A DNA stretch of 64,000 nt from Nonomuraea angiospora (GTDB taxonomy: Bacteria; Actinomycetota; Actinomycetes; Streptosporangiales; Streptosporangiaceae), in the NCBI RefSeq assembly GCF_014873145.1, contig NZ_JADBEK010000001.1, forward strand, positions 9,548,001 to 9,612,000, read 5' to 3'. The notes beneath the pieces were generated by a model that was not told the origin of the DNA, did not search any database, and saw only the letters and a program-made list of their open reading frames with translations. Of the stretch, positions 55,711 through 64,000 are shown one piece after another. The position numbers were made by a program, and so were the translations under genes. Position 1 is the stretch's first letter. Each line of letters starts with the position of its first letter.

Positions 55711-57306
55711 TCAGCGGCTGAGGAGTTCGGTCATGATCTGGTCGAGGGTGGCTGCCGGGTTCGGGACGGGGCCCGGGGAGCGCCAGGCCACGAAGCCGTC
55801 CGGTCGGACCAGGACGGCGCCGCCCCCGCTGACGCCGTACCGCTTCCGGAAGCACCCCTCCACGTCCTTCAGCTCCTCGTCCACCACCAGCCGCGTGAGC
55901 TGGACGCCGAGGCGCTCCTTGACCAGGCGTCCGGCGTCCATCCAGGCCTGGCCGCCCTGCCTGTCGGCCAGCAGTACGAAGCCCGAGCCGAAGAGGTCGA
56001 TGGTCGAGATGCACTGGCCTTCCCAGTCGAGCACCACGTGTGGGGCGCGGCTGCCGGGACGGCCGGTGGGTACGCGAGGATCCTCCAGGATGGACCCGTC
56101 GTCGCCTGGTTCGTCCAGGATGGCGGTGGAGTGGTAGCGGTATCCGATGATGACGCTCATGAAGTCCTCGAGGGGCTCCGGGTAGCCGACGCGGGCGGTC
56201 GGAGGCATGCGTACGCCGAGGTTGGCGAGCTGGGCGTCGGCCGTGAGCGTGCCGATCGGGCGGCGTTCGGCGTCGTACGTGTCGAGGAAGCCGGGCCCGG
56301 CCTGGCCTGTGACGACGAGCCAGAGCCGCCAGGCGAGGTCGCAGCCGTCCTGGAGCGCCGTGCTGCCGCCCTGCCCGCCGGTGGGCGGCATGGTGTGTGC
56401 CGCGTCCCCGGCGAAGAAGACCCGGCCGGCGCGGTACGTGTCGGCCACCACGTGCCCCAGGGAGAACGACGTCTTGTCCAGTAACTGAACATCCAGGTCG
56501 GGTCGGTCGGCCGCGATGCGTACCAGCTCTCTGCAGCGCTCCTCGGTGAAGTCGGCTTCGCTCTGGCCATCGGCGTAGTTGACGCCCAGCACGTGCGCCC
56601 CGACGCCGGTACCGGTCACGATCACGCCGGTGAAGATGTCGTTCTGCAGGTACCAGAGTGTGACCTCGCGCTCGCGTACCAGCCCGCTCAGGTCCGCGTC
56701 GAACATGATCGAGCACATCCGGCCCAGCTCGCCCTTGCCTGAGGTGGGGACGTTCAGGAGGCGGCGGAGCGGGCTCCGGTAGCCGTCCGCGGCCACTACG
56801 TAGTCGGCTCGTACGAGACGGTCACCGACGGCGTCGCGGATCAGTGCGGTCACGCCGTCCTCGTCCTGTTCCAGCGAGACCAGCTCGGTGGAGAAGCGCA
56901 GGTCGGCGCCCAGCTCCTCGGCCGTGAACCGCAGCAGCCGCTCGACCGCGGCCTGGGGCGCCCCCACCTGCGCCGCCGGGGTGATGTCGGCCAGGAAGGC
57001 CATCTCTTCCTGCTCATCGTTGATGATCATGTGGGGGTTCGGGTCGGCCAGGCTTTTGGCGATCGCCATGCGCATGCTGTCGCCGATGCCTGCCCAGGTC
57101 TCGCGGAGCTCCTGCTCGATGCCGGGTACGGGGCGCAGCAGCTCGATGGCTCGGGGGCCGACACCGAACGCCTTGGGTTGGATCGAGGTGCTCGGATGCT
57201 TCTCCACCAGCATGACGGGTACGTCGCGCCAGGCCAGGAGTGTTGCCGCGCTCAAGCCCGCGTATCCACCGCCCACCACCAGGACGGGCACCCGCTCTTG
57301 TTCCAT
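55711..57306 (-). CDS. FAD-dependent aromatic/polyketide monooxygenase
   Basis: 531 residues of the PHBH-type flavoprotein hydroxylases. FAD motif GGGYAGLSAATLL at about 12-24, the DG motif in VVAADGYRSPLRRLL, and GDAAHTMPPTGGQGGSTALQD contacting FAD. The C-terminal 130 residues resemble the thioredoxin-like domain of aklavinone- or rifampicin-type hydroxylases. It uses NAD(P)H and oxygen to hydroxylate an aromatic compound. It is monocistronic with a strongly operator-marked promoter, suggesting induction by its substrate or an antibiotic. Confidence 0.92.
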   Translation of the reverse strand: MEQERVPVLVVGGGYAGLSAATLLAWRDVPVMLVEKHPSTSIQPKAFGVGPRAIELLRPVPGIEQELRETWAGIGDSMRMAIAKSLADPNPHMIINDEQEEMAFLADITPAAQVGAPQAAVERLLRFTAEELGADLRFSTELVSLEQDEDGVTALIRDAVGDRLVRADYVVAADGYRSPLRRLLNVPTSGKGELGRMCSIMFDADLSGLVREREVTLWYLQNDIFTGVIVTGTGVGAHVLGVNYADGQSEADFTEERCRELVRIAADRPDLDVQLLDKTSFSLGHVVADTYRAGRVFFAGDAAHTMPPTGGQGGSTALQDGCDLAWRLWLVVTGQAGPGFLDTYDAERRPIGTLTADAQLANLGVRMPPTARVGYPEPLEDFMSVIIGYRYHSTAILDEPGDDGSILEDPRVPTGRPGSRAPHVVLDWEGQCISTIDLFGSGFVLLADRQGGQAWMDAGRLVKERLGVQLTRLVVDEELKDVEGCFRKRYGVSGGGAVLVRPDGFVAWRSPGPVPNPAATLDQIMTELLSR

Positions 57307-57353
57307 GCTTGTCCACCTCCGGAACGCGTAGTATCGCGTCTATGGTCGAGGAC

Positions 57354-57391
57354 AAGATATGTCGCGTCGGAGGGAGTGGTCAAGACATATC
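57354..57391 (-). promoter_or_regulatory. Promoter and operator of the FAD monooxygenase gene
   Basis: Minus-strand TTGACC (57383-57378) and TATCTT (57359-57354) are 18 bp apart. GACATATC (57384-57391) and GATATGTC (57356-57363) are reverse complements of each other: one adjoins the -35 and the other covers the -10. Each is bordered by CGCG. This is the expected geometry for a repressor of the PadR, MarR or TetR type encoded elsewhere. Confidence 0.7.
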
Positions 57392-57470
57392 GCGTTTTGT
57401 GGAGAGTGGGGTGGTGACGATCGAGGGTTGAGGGCGGTCTTCTCGCAATCAGGGTGAGCGTGAATGACGA

Positions 57471-57538
<68 letters not shown>

Positions 57539-57889
57539 GTGCGCGGTTGGCGCACGGCGCTTGTGGGGTGTGGGTGTGTGCGGTTGGCGCTCGGCGGTTG
57601 TGGGCGCGGGCTGTGGTCCGCCCGACAGGGCGAGCGAGCGCCGGTCCCTGCACGACCCGGTCTGTCGCCGGGGTGGCTGGATGCGGTGTGGCGGGTGACT
57701 GGCAGGGGGCCGGTGCGGAGTAGGGGTTGAGCGAGGAAATGCTGGCCTGCACGGACCGGGTCGGTCGATGGAGTCGCTGGATCTGGGGTGCGGGTGACTG
57801 AGAGGGGGTCCTGTGGAGTGGCGGTGCGGCGATGGGGTGGCCTGTGGGCCCGGACGGTACGGGGGTGTGGCGATGGTCTGATGGCCTAT

Positions 57890-58045
57890 GCGGGCCCGAC
57901 GGTACGGGGGCGTGGGGTGCTGGTCTGTGCGGGCCTGACGGTACGGGGGCGTGGGGTGCTGGCTTGTGCGGGCCCGCCGGTACGGAGGCGTGGGGCGATG
58001 GTCTGTGCGGGCCTGACGGTACGGGGGCGTGGGGTACGGGTGTGG
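57890..58045. repeat. 39-bp tandem repeat, four clear units
   Basis: Units of 39 bp start at 57890, 57929, 57968 and 58007, beginning GCGGGCCTGACGGTACGGGG. Degenerate copies extend from about 57845 to 58110. The period is a multiple of three, so all frames stay open across it. Confidence 0.93.
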
Positions 58046-58293
58046 CCTATGCGGCCCCGACGGAACGGGTCGTGGGGTGATGGGGTGCGGGCCGGACGGT
58101 ACGGGCGTGTGGGTGTGTGTGGATGGCACCGGGGTTTTGGGCGGGACGCGGCCCGCGATGGCGCGCGCCGAGGGCCCGCCGCGCGGTGATGTCGCATCTG
58201 GGGCCGGGATATATGCGGCGGTCGCGGCCTTGTGAGGGGTGGTGGACCCGCGCTTGGGGGGGCGAGTCCACGAGTGGGTGCGGTGGGTTGTTG

Positions 58294-59388
58294 TCAGTGG
58301 ACCAGGCCGGGGACGGAGGTTGTTCCGTAGTCGTGTAGGGCGAAGAGTTCTCGGGTTTTGCCGGTTCGTACGTCGATGGCATAGACCACCGGCACGGGTC
58401 CGCGTGATGACTCGGGGATGGCGACCACGGTCACCTCGGTGGAGTTCAGCCAGCTGCCGAGACTCGATGGATGGAGCTCTTCCGGGATGCCGGAGATCGG
58501 GATCCGGGTTTCGCGACCGCCCTGCACGGCGTCGAACACGACGATCGAGCCGTCCCGCTGCACCATCGGGCGGCGGTCCGGGTCGAAGGTCTGGCCCAGC
58601 CGGGCGAGGGTGCGGCCGTCGGGGGCGAGGGCGCTGTAGTCGTAGGTGAAGTCCGGGATGGTGATCGGGTCGTGGCCGAGCACCCACACCTGGCTCGCCT
58701 CGTCGTACGGCTTGGCCAGCACGACGGGGCCGGATCCGTCCGACACGCTCACCGGCCACCAGCCGCGCGGCAGGTCGGACACCGTGCCCCGCTCCACGTC
58801 CACCAGCTTGTTGGGCTCCCGTCGCCCGCCCCAGCTCGACACGATGAACCGCAGCCCGCTGGGCGACAGTCGCAGGGTGTATTCGCCCGAGCCCGAGAAG
58901 TCCTCCGCGGGCTGCTTCAGCGGGGACTTCCAGGTTCTGCCGCTCGCCAGGTCCCGCACCACGATCGTGCGCTGCTTCGAGCTGTAGTACGCCAGCCGGC
59001 GGCCGTCCGCCGTGACCTCCAAGGGGCCGATTCCCGAGGCCGCGGTCAGTTCGTAGGTGGCGCCGTCGCGGGTCACGAGCCGCCAGGCGCGCTTCGCGCA
59101 CGTGGCGGCGTAGCAGTCCTGCCGGTACGCCTGCTCGATCGGCGCGACGCCTTCCGAGGGCAGCGGGGAGACCGTCGTCTCCGGCGGGGTGAGCACGACC
59201 GGGGGTTCGGGGCGTAGCTGCTGGAGGAGCACGGTGCCGCCGCCCGCGATGAGGCAGGTCGCCGCGGCGATGGCCACGGTCAGGCGGGTGGCGCGCCGGC
59301 GGCGGGCGCCCCGCACCGCCTGGGCCGCCAGGTCGACGGTGGGCGCCTGTTCGGCCAGCGCGTGCAGGTCTTCGCGCAGCGGGTTCAC
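58294..59388 (-). CDS. Single-pass membrane protein with beta-propeller-like domain, probable anti-sigma partner
   Basis: 364 residues. A short cytoplasmic N-terminus (1-35, ending GARRRRATR), one membrane helix at about 36-55, then an outside domain with TolB/WD40-like repeats (RLAYYSSKQRTIVVRDLASG; RTLARLGQTF; SIVVFDAVQGG). Its start overlaps the SigE-type sigma factor stop by 4 bp. This arrangement suggests that the N-terminus binds the sigma factor and the propeller senses an external signal; that is inference. Confidence 0.82.
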   Translation of the reverse strand: MNPLREDLHALAEQAPTVDLAAQAVRGARRRRATRLTVAIAAATCLIAGGGTVLLQQLRPEPPVVLTPPETTVSPLPSEGVAPIEQAYRQDCYAATCAKRAWRLVTRDGATYELTAASGIGPLEVTADGRRLAYYSSKQRTIVVRDLASGRTWKSPLKQPAEDFSGSGEYTLRLSPSGLRFIVSSWGGRREPNKLVDVERGTVSDLPRGWWPVSVSDGSGPVVLAKPYDEASQVWVLGHDPITIPDFTYDYSALAPDGRTLARLGQTFDPDRRPMVQRDGSIVVFDAVQGGRETRIPISGIPEELHPSSLGSWLNSTEVTVVAIPESSRGPVPVVYAIDVRTGKTRELFALHDYGTTSVPGLVH

Positions 59389-59879
59389 CGGTACACCTCC
59401 TGGGGGACGAGCGCGCGCAGTTTCGACAGCGCGTAGTGGGTCTGGCTCTTGACGGTGCCGACCGAGACGCCCATGAGCTGCGCGGTCTCGTGTTCGGTGC
59501 GATCCTCGTAGAAGCGCAGCACGATCAGCGCCCGCTGTTTCGGCGTGAGCCGCGCCAGCGCGTGGAGCAGGGCGAGTCGGCGTACGGTCGCCTCGTCGTG
59601 CGGCTGCCCGGACGCCGCGAACTCCGGCAGTTCGGCCTCAGGAAGCTCGATCCGCTTGCGCTTGCGCCAGGAGATGGTCTGGTTCACCAGGGCTTTGCGC
59701 GCGTACGCCTCGGGGTTGCCGCCTTTGGCGAGCTTGGCCCAGTGGGAGGCGACGCGGGTGAGGACCGTCTGCAACAGGTCCTCGGCGAGGTGGGCGTTCC
59801 CGGTGAGCAGGTACGCCGTCCGCATCAGCGACTGCTGGCGTGTTCGTACGAACTCGTGGAACCCCTCGTAACGGTCCAT
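59385..59879 (-). CDS. SigE-family ECF RNA polymerase sigma factor
   Basis: 164 residues. Region 2: RTAYLLTGNAHLAEDLLQTVL; region 4: RTEHETAQLMGVSVGTVKSQTHYALSKL. There is no C-terminal extension, unlike the ECF41 factor. The gene is translationally coupled to the membrane protein downstream, the usual sigma and anti-sigma order. Its own promoter motif was not identified. Confidence 0.93.
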   Translation of the reverse strand: MDRYEGFHEFVRTRQQSLMRTAYLLTGNAHLAEDLLQTVLTRVASHWAKLAKGGNPEAYARKALVNQTISWRKRKRIELPEAELPEFAASGQPHDEATVRRLALLHALARLTPKQRALIVLRFYEDRTEHETAQLMGVSVGTVKSQTHYALSKLRALVPQEVYR

Positions 59880-59922
59880 GCATGAAACAACTTCGCCGAA
59901 GGGTCCAAGGTTGGAAAATCGG

Positions 59923-60216
59923 CTATTCGGAGAGGTGGCGTTCCAGGGACTCGAGCTTGCTGGTCATCCCGTCGGTGACCCCCTGCCGGAGGTCGGCCTT
60001 GAGCACCAGGCTGACCCGGGGCGCGACCTCCGCCACCGCGTCCACCGCGCGCTTCACGACGTCCATGACCTCGTCCCACTCGCCCTCGATCGTGGTGAAC
60101 ATGGCGTCCGTCCGGTTGGGCAGGCCGCTGTCGCGGACCACCTTGACGGCGCGGGCGACGGGCTCGGCGACTCCTTCGCCGACGCCCAGCGGGGTGATGG
60201 AGAATGCGACGATCAC
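59923..60216 (-). CDS. MTH1187-family thiamine-binding protein
   Basis: 97 residues from GTG 60216, with AAGGAGG upstream. It shows the ferredoxin-like YqgV/MTH1187 pattern: [58 protein letters not shown]. Such small proteins bind thiamine or related ligands and form tetramers. It stands alone on the minus strand. Confidence 0.88.
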   Translation of the reverse strand: MIVAFSITPLGVGEGVAEPVARAVKVVRDSGLPNRTDAMFTTIEGEWDEVMDVVKRAVDAVAEVAPRVSLVLKADLRQGVTDGMTSKLESLERHLSE

Positions 60217-60266
60217 TGCGTGCCTCCTTGGGGCGGGCCGGAGGGTTTCGATCTTAGCGAGCCGCA

Positions 60267-60356
60267 AGGTCTCAGCCAGTCACGAGGTCTCAGCCAGCCG
60301 CCAGGTCTCGGTCAGCCGTCGTGGAGAAGCTCGTGGAGAAGCTCGTGGAGAAGCGA
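60267..60356. repeat. Adjacent 18-bp and 12-bp short tandem repeats
   Basis: Three 18-bp units beginning AGGTCTC (60267, 60285, 60303) are followed directly by three 12-bp units GTGGAGAAGCTC (60321, 60333, 60345, the last with one or two changes). They fill the gap between the thiamine-binding protein gene and the next gene. Confidence 0.9.
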
Positions 60357-60410
60357 AAAGCCACGACGCCTCTCAGAACGCCGTGGCCACCGCCGCACTT
60401 CACCCACGCG

Positions 60411-60734
60411 TCACGCGTGGTCGTGCTCCTCTTCGTCCTCGTCCTCGCTGGGCCCCTCGGAGGGCTCCACGCCGAGGACGGCCTCGCGCGGCTCGATCTC
60501 GTTGATGTGGTCGACGAGCTGCAGCACGTGGTCCGGCTCGATGAGCCACTGCAGCGCCGAGGCGCCCGTCTCGTCGGAGCTGACCAGCTCGGCCTGCTCG
60601 GTGCGCTCCTCGGCGGTGAGGTCGGCGTCCGGGTGCCTGATCTCGGCCAGCGCCGCCGCCTGCAAAGCGTCCACGTCAAGCACCTCGACGGTCAGCTCGA
60701 CCGTGAGGCGCAGGAACTTCGGTTCATCACTCAT
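60411..60734 (-). CDS. Small acidic hypothetical protein
   Basis: 107 residues from ATG 60734. No family is recognised. It begins SDEPKFLRLTVELTVEVLDV, is rich in Asp and Glu, and ends in an acidic/histidine tail (EDEDEEEHDHA) that could bind metal ions. No signal or membrane segment. It lies 10 bp downstream of ung and is probably cotranscribed with it. Confidence 0.72.
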   Translation of the reverse strand: MSDEPKFLRLTVELTVEVLDVDALQAAALAEIRHPDADLTAEERTEQAELVSSDETGASALQWLIEPDHVLQLVDHINEIEPREAVLGVEPSEGPSEDEDEEEHDHA

Positions 60735-60744
60735 GGCGACGACT

Positions 60745-61422
60745 CTAGGGCAGCTTCCACTCGACAGGTGCCGCGCCTTGCTGTTCCAGCAGCTCATTGG
60801 CCCGGCTGAAGGGGCGCGAGCCGAAGAAGCCGCTGCGCGCGGACAGAGGGGAGGGGTGGGCGGACTCGATGCGGGGCACGTCGCCGAGCATCGGGGCCAG
60901 GTTGCGGGCGTCGCGGCCCCAGAGGATGGCCACCATCGGCTTGTTGCGCGCCACGAGGGCGCGGATGGCCTGCTCGGTGACCTGCTCCCAGCCCTTGCCC
61001 CGGTGGGAGGCGGGCTTGCCGGGCATCACGGTGAGGACCCTGTTGAGGAGCAGGACGCCCTGCTCGGCCCACGGCGTCAGGTCGCCGTTGGAAGGGCGGG
61101 GGAGGCCGAGGTCGGTCTCCATCTCCTTGTAGATGTTGACCAGGCTGCCGGGCAGCGGCCGCACGTCGGGCGCCACCGAGAACGACAGCCCGACCGGGTG
61201 ACCGGGCGTGGGGTAGGGGTCCTGACCCACGATCAGCACCTTGACGTCGTCGAAGGGCTGGTTGAAGGCACGCAGCACGTGCGGGCCCGCGGGCAGGTAC
61301 TGCCTGCCATCGGCGATTTCCTTGCGCAGGAACTCGCCCATCAGGGAGATCTGCTCGGAGACGGGCTCGAGCGCGCGAGCCCATCCGGCTTCGACGACTT
61401 CGTTCAGTGGACGACCGGCCAT
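60745..61422 (-). CDS. ung: Uracil-DNA glycosylase
   Basis: 225 residues, family 1. The water-activating Asp68 is in [18 protein letters not shown]; uracil-binding residues are in LLLNRVLTV; the DNA-intercalating loop is [18 protein letters not shown]. It removes uracil from DNA to start base-excision repair. It is preceded by a long stem-loop that ends the transporter operon, so it has its own promoter. Confidence 0.97.
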   Translation of the reverse strand: MAGRPLNEVVEAGWARALEPVSEQISLMGEFLRKEIADGRQYLPAGPHVLRAFNQPFDDVKVLIVGQDPYPTPGHPVGLSFSVAPDVRPLPGSLVNIYKEMETDLGLPRPSNGDLTPWAEQGVLLLNRVLTVMPGKPASHRGKGWEQVTEQAIRALVARNKPMVAILWGRDARNLAPMLGDVPRIESAHPSPLSARSGFFGSRPFSRANELLEQQGAAPVEWKLP

Positions 61423-61443
61423 GGCCGATGAGCCTACCCAGCT

Positions 61444-61486
61444 CTGGTACGGCTTGCTGCCGAAACGTCGGGTCCAGCCGTACCAG
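61444..61486. promoter_or_regulatory. Inverted repeat upstream of ung
   Basis: CTGGTACGGCT (61444-61454) and AGCCGTACCAG (61476-61486) are perfect 11-bp arms with a 21-nt loop, in the short gap between ung and the transporter operon. It may be an operator for ung or part of a double terminator. Confidence 0.45.
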
Positions 61487-61495
61487 AATGATCAC

Positions 61496-61526
61496 AAGGT
61501 GCCCGCGCGGACCGCGCGGGCACCTT
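61496..61526. terminator. Terminator hairpin of the fourth sugar importer operon
   Basis: AAGGTGCCCGCGCGG and its exact complement are separated by one base; a 13-bp stem with a 5-nt loop is sterically possible. It starts 3 bp after the MalG-like permease stop. A is found at the foot of one arm and T at the other, so a short T-run exists on both strands. Confidence 0.85.
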
Positions 61527-61528
61527 GA

Positions 61529-62428
61529 TCACTTCACGGAGCCGGCCATCATGCCCTGGACGAAGTACCGCTGGAAGGCGAAGAACAGGACCAGCGGGAT
61601 GATCAGCGACAGGAACGCGCCGGACGAGAGGATGTCCACGTTCGATCCGAACTGCCGCATCTGGGACTGCAGGGCCTTGGTCATCGGCTGGTTGTCGGTG
61701 TCGGCGAAGACCAGCGCGATGAGCATGTCGTTCCACACCCACAGGAACTGGAAGATGCCCAGCGAGGCGATGGCGGGCTTGCCCAGCGGGAACACCACCG
61801 ACACGAAGATCTTCCACTCGGGCGCCCCGTCCATCCGCGCCGCCTCCAGCAGCGAGGACGGGATGCCGACGAAGAAGTTGCGCAGCAGGAAAATGGCGAA
61901 CGGCAGGCCGAACGCCGTGTGGAACAGCACCACGCCCGGGATCGAGCCGAAGATCCCGATGCCTCCGTAGAAGGACGCGACGGGGATCAGCGCGATCTGG
62001 ATGGGCACGATCAGCAGCCCGACCACGACGAGGAACGCCCCGTCACGCCCCGGGAACTCCATCCACGCGAACGCGTAGGCGGCCATGGCCGCGATGCCGA
62101 TCACGAGGACCGTGGTCGGCACCGTGATCAGCACGGTGTTCCAGAAGGACGCGGTGAAGCCGCTGGCCAGCAGGTCCCGGTAGTTCGCGAGGGTCAGCTC
62201 GGCCGGCTTGGTGAAGATGGTCCACCAGCCCTCGGCGTTGTTGACGTCCGTCGTACGCATCGAGACGACCAGCAGGCCCAGCGTCGGCACCAGCCAGAAC
62301 AGGCCCAGCACGATCATGACCACCTGGACGGCGCCGCCGCCGAGCCGGTCCACGATCTTGCTCACCGCGCTCCTGCGCGGCGCGCCCGTCTCCAGCCCCG
62401 AAGGGGCGGTAGCCGTGGCTGTCGTCAT
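61529..62428 (-). CDS. Sugar ABC transporter permease, MalG-like
   Basis: 299 residues from ATG 62428. A cytoplasmic tail of about 30 residues precedes six helices; the EAA loop reads SLLEAARMDGAP and the end GMMAGSVK. It overlaps the MalF-like gene by ATGA. It is the last gene of the operon and is followed by a strong hairpin. Confidence 0.94.
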   Translation of the reverse strand: MTTATATAPSGLETGAPRRSAVSKIVDRLGGGAVQVVMIVLGLFWLVPTLGLLVVSMRTTDVNNAEGWWTIFTKPAELTLANYRDLLASGFTASFWNTVLITVPTTVLVIGIAAMAAYAFAWMEFPGRDGAFLVVVGLLIVPIQIALIPVASFYGGIGIFGSIPGVVLFHTAFGLPFAIFLLRNFFVGIPSSLLEAARMDGAPEWKIFVSVVFPLGKPAIASLGIFQFLWVWNDMLIALVFADTDNQPMTKALQSQMRQFGSNVDILSSGAFLSLIIPLVLFFAFQRYFVQGMMAGSVK

Positions 62429-63801
62429 GATTCGTCCCTCCTGAACCGGCGAATGTTCATGATCATGAAGGGGAGGACCAGAACGAGCAGGAAGACGGCC
62501 AGCGCGCTGCCCAGACCCTGGTTGTTCCCGCCGCCGAACGACACGCGCCACATCTCCAGCGCGATCACGTTCGCCTGGGGTTGGACCGAGGCCGGCGCGA
62601 TGATGAAGACCAGGTCGAACACCTTCAGCGTATTGATGATCATCGTCACGAAGACGACGAGCAGCACCGGCGACAGCAGCGGCACGGTGATCTTGCGGAA
62701 CACCTGCCACTCCGTGGCGCCGTCGATGCGGGCCGCCTCCAGCGCGTCCCGCGGGATCGCCGCGAGCCCCGCCGCGATCAGCACCATGGCGAAACCGGCC
62801 CACACCCAGACGAACGCGCCGATGATCGCCGGGGTGATGAGTGTCGGGCCGAGCCAGCTCAGGCCTCCGTAGGCGGCCTGGAAGTTCTCCGACGGGAGTC
62901 GTACGACATAGGAGCCCGCGGGCAGGCCCTGGAAGCGGAACGAGCCGTCGTCGGCCGTCGTGGCGGTCGCGGCGACCTTGCCGTTCTGCACCGCCTCGAC
63001 GGTCATGCCCGGCAGGCCCTTCTCCGAGGCGTCCACCTCGCCGTTCTTGCCGCCGCCTCCCGGCGTGAAGTCGAACCACACGGTCCCCGAGAGGCCGTCG
63101 CCGGCCGCGGGGGCCTTGGCGGCCTGGGCGTTGGCCGGCAGGAAGTTCGGCTTGACGCCCACGATCGGGATCAGCACCGGCTGGCCCGCCTGGGCGGGCT
63201 GCTTGGTGACGACCGCGCCGCCGTCGGCGGCGACCGGCGACTGGTCGCCCTCGCGCGGGCGCGCCTCCGGGTAGCCCTGCGAGGAGGAGAACGTGTCGTG
63301 CACGGTGGTGAGCACGGCGTTGGCCACGCCCTTGGCGGGGTCCTGCTCGTAGACGAGGCGGAAGATCACGCCCGCCGCCATCAGGGAGACCGCCATGGGC
63401 ATGAACACGATCAGCTTGAACGCCGTCGACCACCTGATCCGCTCGGTCAGGACCGCGAAGATCAGGCCCAGCGTGGTCACCACGATCGGCCCGACGACAA
63501 CCCAGATGAGGTTGTTGCGGATCGTGGTGAGCATGCCCGAGTCGGTGAAGATCGTGGCGTAGTTGCCCAGTCCCACGAATCCGGTGCCCGCCGAGTCGAA
63601 CAGGCTCCGGAAGATGGAGTAGACGATCGGGTAGACCACCCAGATGCCCAGCAGCACCGCCGCCGGGAGGAGGAAGGCTATGGCGACCGCCGGCGAGGGG
63701 CCGAGGCGTCTTTGCGTACGGGGGGTTTCAGCCGGTCCGGTGGAGGGCTCGTCCGCGGTGTCCGCGGACGAGACCTGCGGGCCGTCCAACCGTTCGGTCA
63801 C
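62425..63801 (-). CDS. Sugar ABC transporter permease, MalF-like, with Ig-like insert
   Basis: 458 residues from GTG 63801, longer than the usual 300-320. Membrane segments precede and follow an insert at about residues 172-315. Inside it, residues 237-305 look like a carboxypeptidase-regulatory or SdrD-B type beta sandwich (GLPGMTVEAVQNGKVAATAT, then DGSFRFQGLPAGSYVVRLP). The insert lies where E. coli MalF has its large periplasmic P2 loop, which contacts the binding protein. The EAA loop reads DALEAARIDGAT. The substrate is probably an alpha-glucoside, from general family resemblance. Confidence 0.92.
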   Translation of the reverse strand: MTERLDGPQVSSADTADEPSTGPAETPRTQRRLGPSPAVAIAFLLPAAVLLGIWVVYPIVYSIFRSLFDSAGTGFVGLGNYATIFTDSGMLTTIRNNLIWVVVGPIVVTTLGLIFAVLTERIRWSTAFKLIVFMPMAVSLMAAGVIFRLVYEQDPAKGVANAVLTTVHDTFSSSQGYPEARPREGDQSPVAADGGAVVTKQPAQAGQPVLIPIVGVKPNFLPANAQAAKAPAAGDGLSGTVWFDFTPGGGGKNGEVDASEKGLPGMTVEAVQNGKVAATATTADDGSFRFQGLPAGSYVVRLPSENFQAAYGGLSWLGPTLITPAIIGAFVWVWAGFAMVLIAAGLAAIPRDALEAARIDGATEWQVFRKITVPLLSPVLLVVFVTMIINTLKVFDLVFIIAPASVQPQANVIALEMWRVSFGGGNNQGLGSALAVFLLVLVLPFMIMNIRRFRRDES

Positions 63802-63813
63802 GGCCTTACCTCT

Positions 63814-64000
63814 TTACTTCTTCCAGGCCTTCTTGGCCTCGGCTTCCAGTGTGGTCTGAGTGCCCTTGATGTCGCTCGGGTTGCGCAGGAAGTCCTGCAG
63901 CGCCTTCCACTCACCCTTGCCGTCGGTGCCGCCGAACGCGCTCGGCGCCAGGTCGGACATGTCGTAGCGGACGGCGTCGCCGGCCGAGACGATCGTCTGG
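63814..64000 (-). CDS. Sugar-binding protein of the fourth importer (3' end only)
   Basis: Only the last 61 residues are in the window; the frame is open to the edge. The visible part (SDLAPSAFGGTDGKGEWKAL, then FLRNPSDIKGTQTTLEAEAKKAWKK) has the C-terminal helices of a family 1 extracellular solute-binding protein. It ends 12 bp before the MalF-like start, in the normal gene order. Confidence 0.85.
   Translation of the reverse strand, partial: QTIVSAGDAVRYDMSDLAPSAFGGTDGKGEWKALQDFLRNPSDIKGTQTTLEAEAKKAWKK

Overview
The window is high-GC DNA with dense gene packing, many GTG starts, ATGA/GTGA stop-start overlaps and actinobacterial protein families (ECF41 and SigE-type sigma factors, ROK and LacI regulators, TreY/TreZ, fused IcmF, DUF574-type methyltransferase, MTH1187-type thiamine-binding protein). 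It fits a filamentous actinomycete chromosome, plausibly of the Streptosporangiales (Nonomuraea-like); that placement is inference. No tRNA, rRNA, IS element, integrase or CRISPR array was seen.

Layout. (1) 1-3.1 kb: end of an alpha-glucoside-type ABC importer plus a GH13 alpha-glucosidase. (2) 3.1-5.3 kb: LysR regulator divergent from an SDR, then a wrecked phosphotransferase gene. (3) 5.3-10.8 kb: complete beta-glucoside operon (binding lipoprotein, two permeases, GH1 beta-glucosidase, LacI regulator) behind a promoter with a perfect 18-bp LacI-type operator. (4) 10.8-15.5 kb: Ser/Thr kinase, HTH-DNA methylase fusion with an HsdS-like tail, divergent PP2C phosphatase, and a CHAP protein with a CTG start. 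This grouping of DNA methylation with protein phosphorylation is one of the two most interesting parts. (5) 15.5-22.2 kb: glucose dehydrogenase-like enzyme divergent from icmF with twin palindromes between them, then tpx, a DUF574 methyltransferase and a BtuF-like protein.

(6) 22.2-34.1 kb: the second main locus. It holds a ROK regulator, a sugar ABC importer, two paralogous MDR proteins lacking zinc ligands, a TIM-barrel isomerase/epimerase, a GH63/MGH1-like glycosidase, a Gfo/Idh/MocA oxidoreductase, glucosyl-3-phosphoglycerate synthase and a GT4 glycosyltransferase. It looks like uptake and oxidative or hydrolytic breakdown of an unusual glycoside next to glucosylglycerate synthesis. (7) 34.1-39 kb: housekeeping and stress genes (Usp, PAP2, prolyl aminopeptidase, dehydratase, MscL with a zinc-ribbon tail). 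(8) 39-45 kb: glgX-treY-treZ operon making trehalose from glycogen.

(9) 45-60 kb: looser region of secreted and membrane proteins separated by repeat-filled gaps (19-, 25-, 36- and 39-bp tandem repeats and hexamers) and containing strong GC-skew islands. It includes an ECF41 sigma factor divergent from its carboxymuconolactone decarboxylase-like and SDR partner genes, an FAD monooxygenase with an operator placed on its -35 and -10, and a SigE-type sigma factor with a membrane partner. (10) 60-64 kb: thiamine-binding protein, an acidic small protein, ung, and a fourth sugar ABC importer whose first permease carries an Ig-like insert. None of the four importers has an ATPase gene in the window, which suggests a shared MsiK-type ATPase elsewhere.
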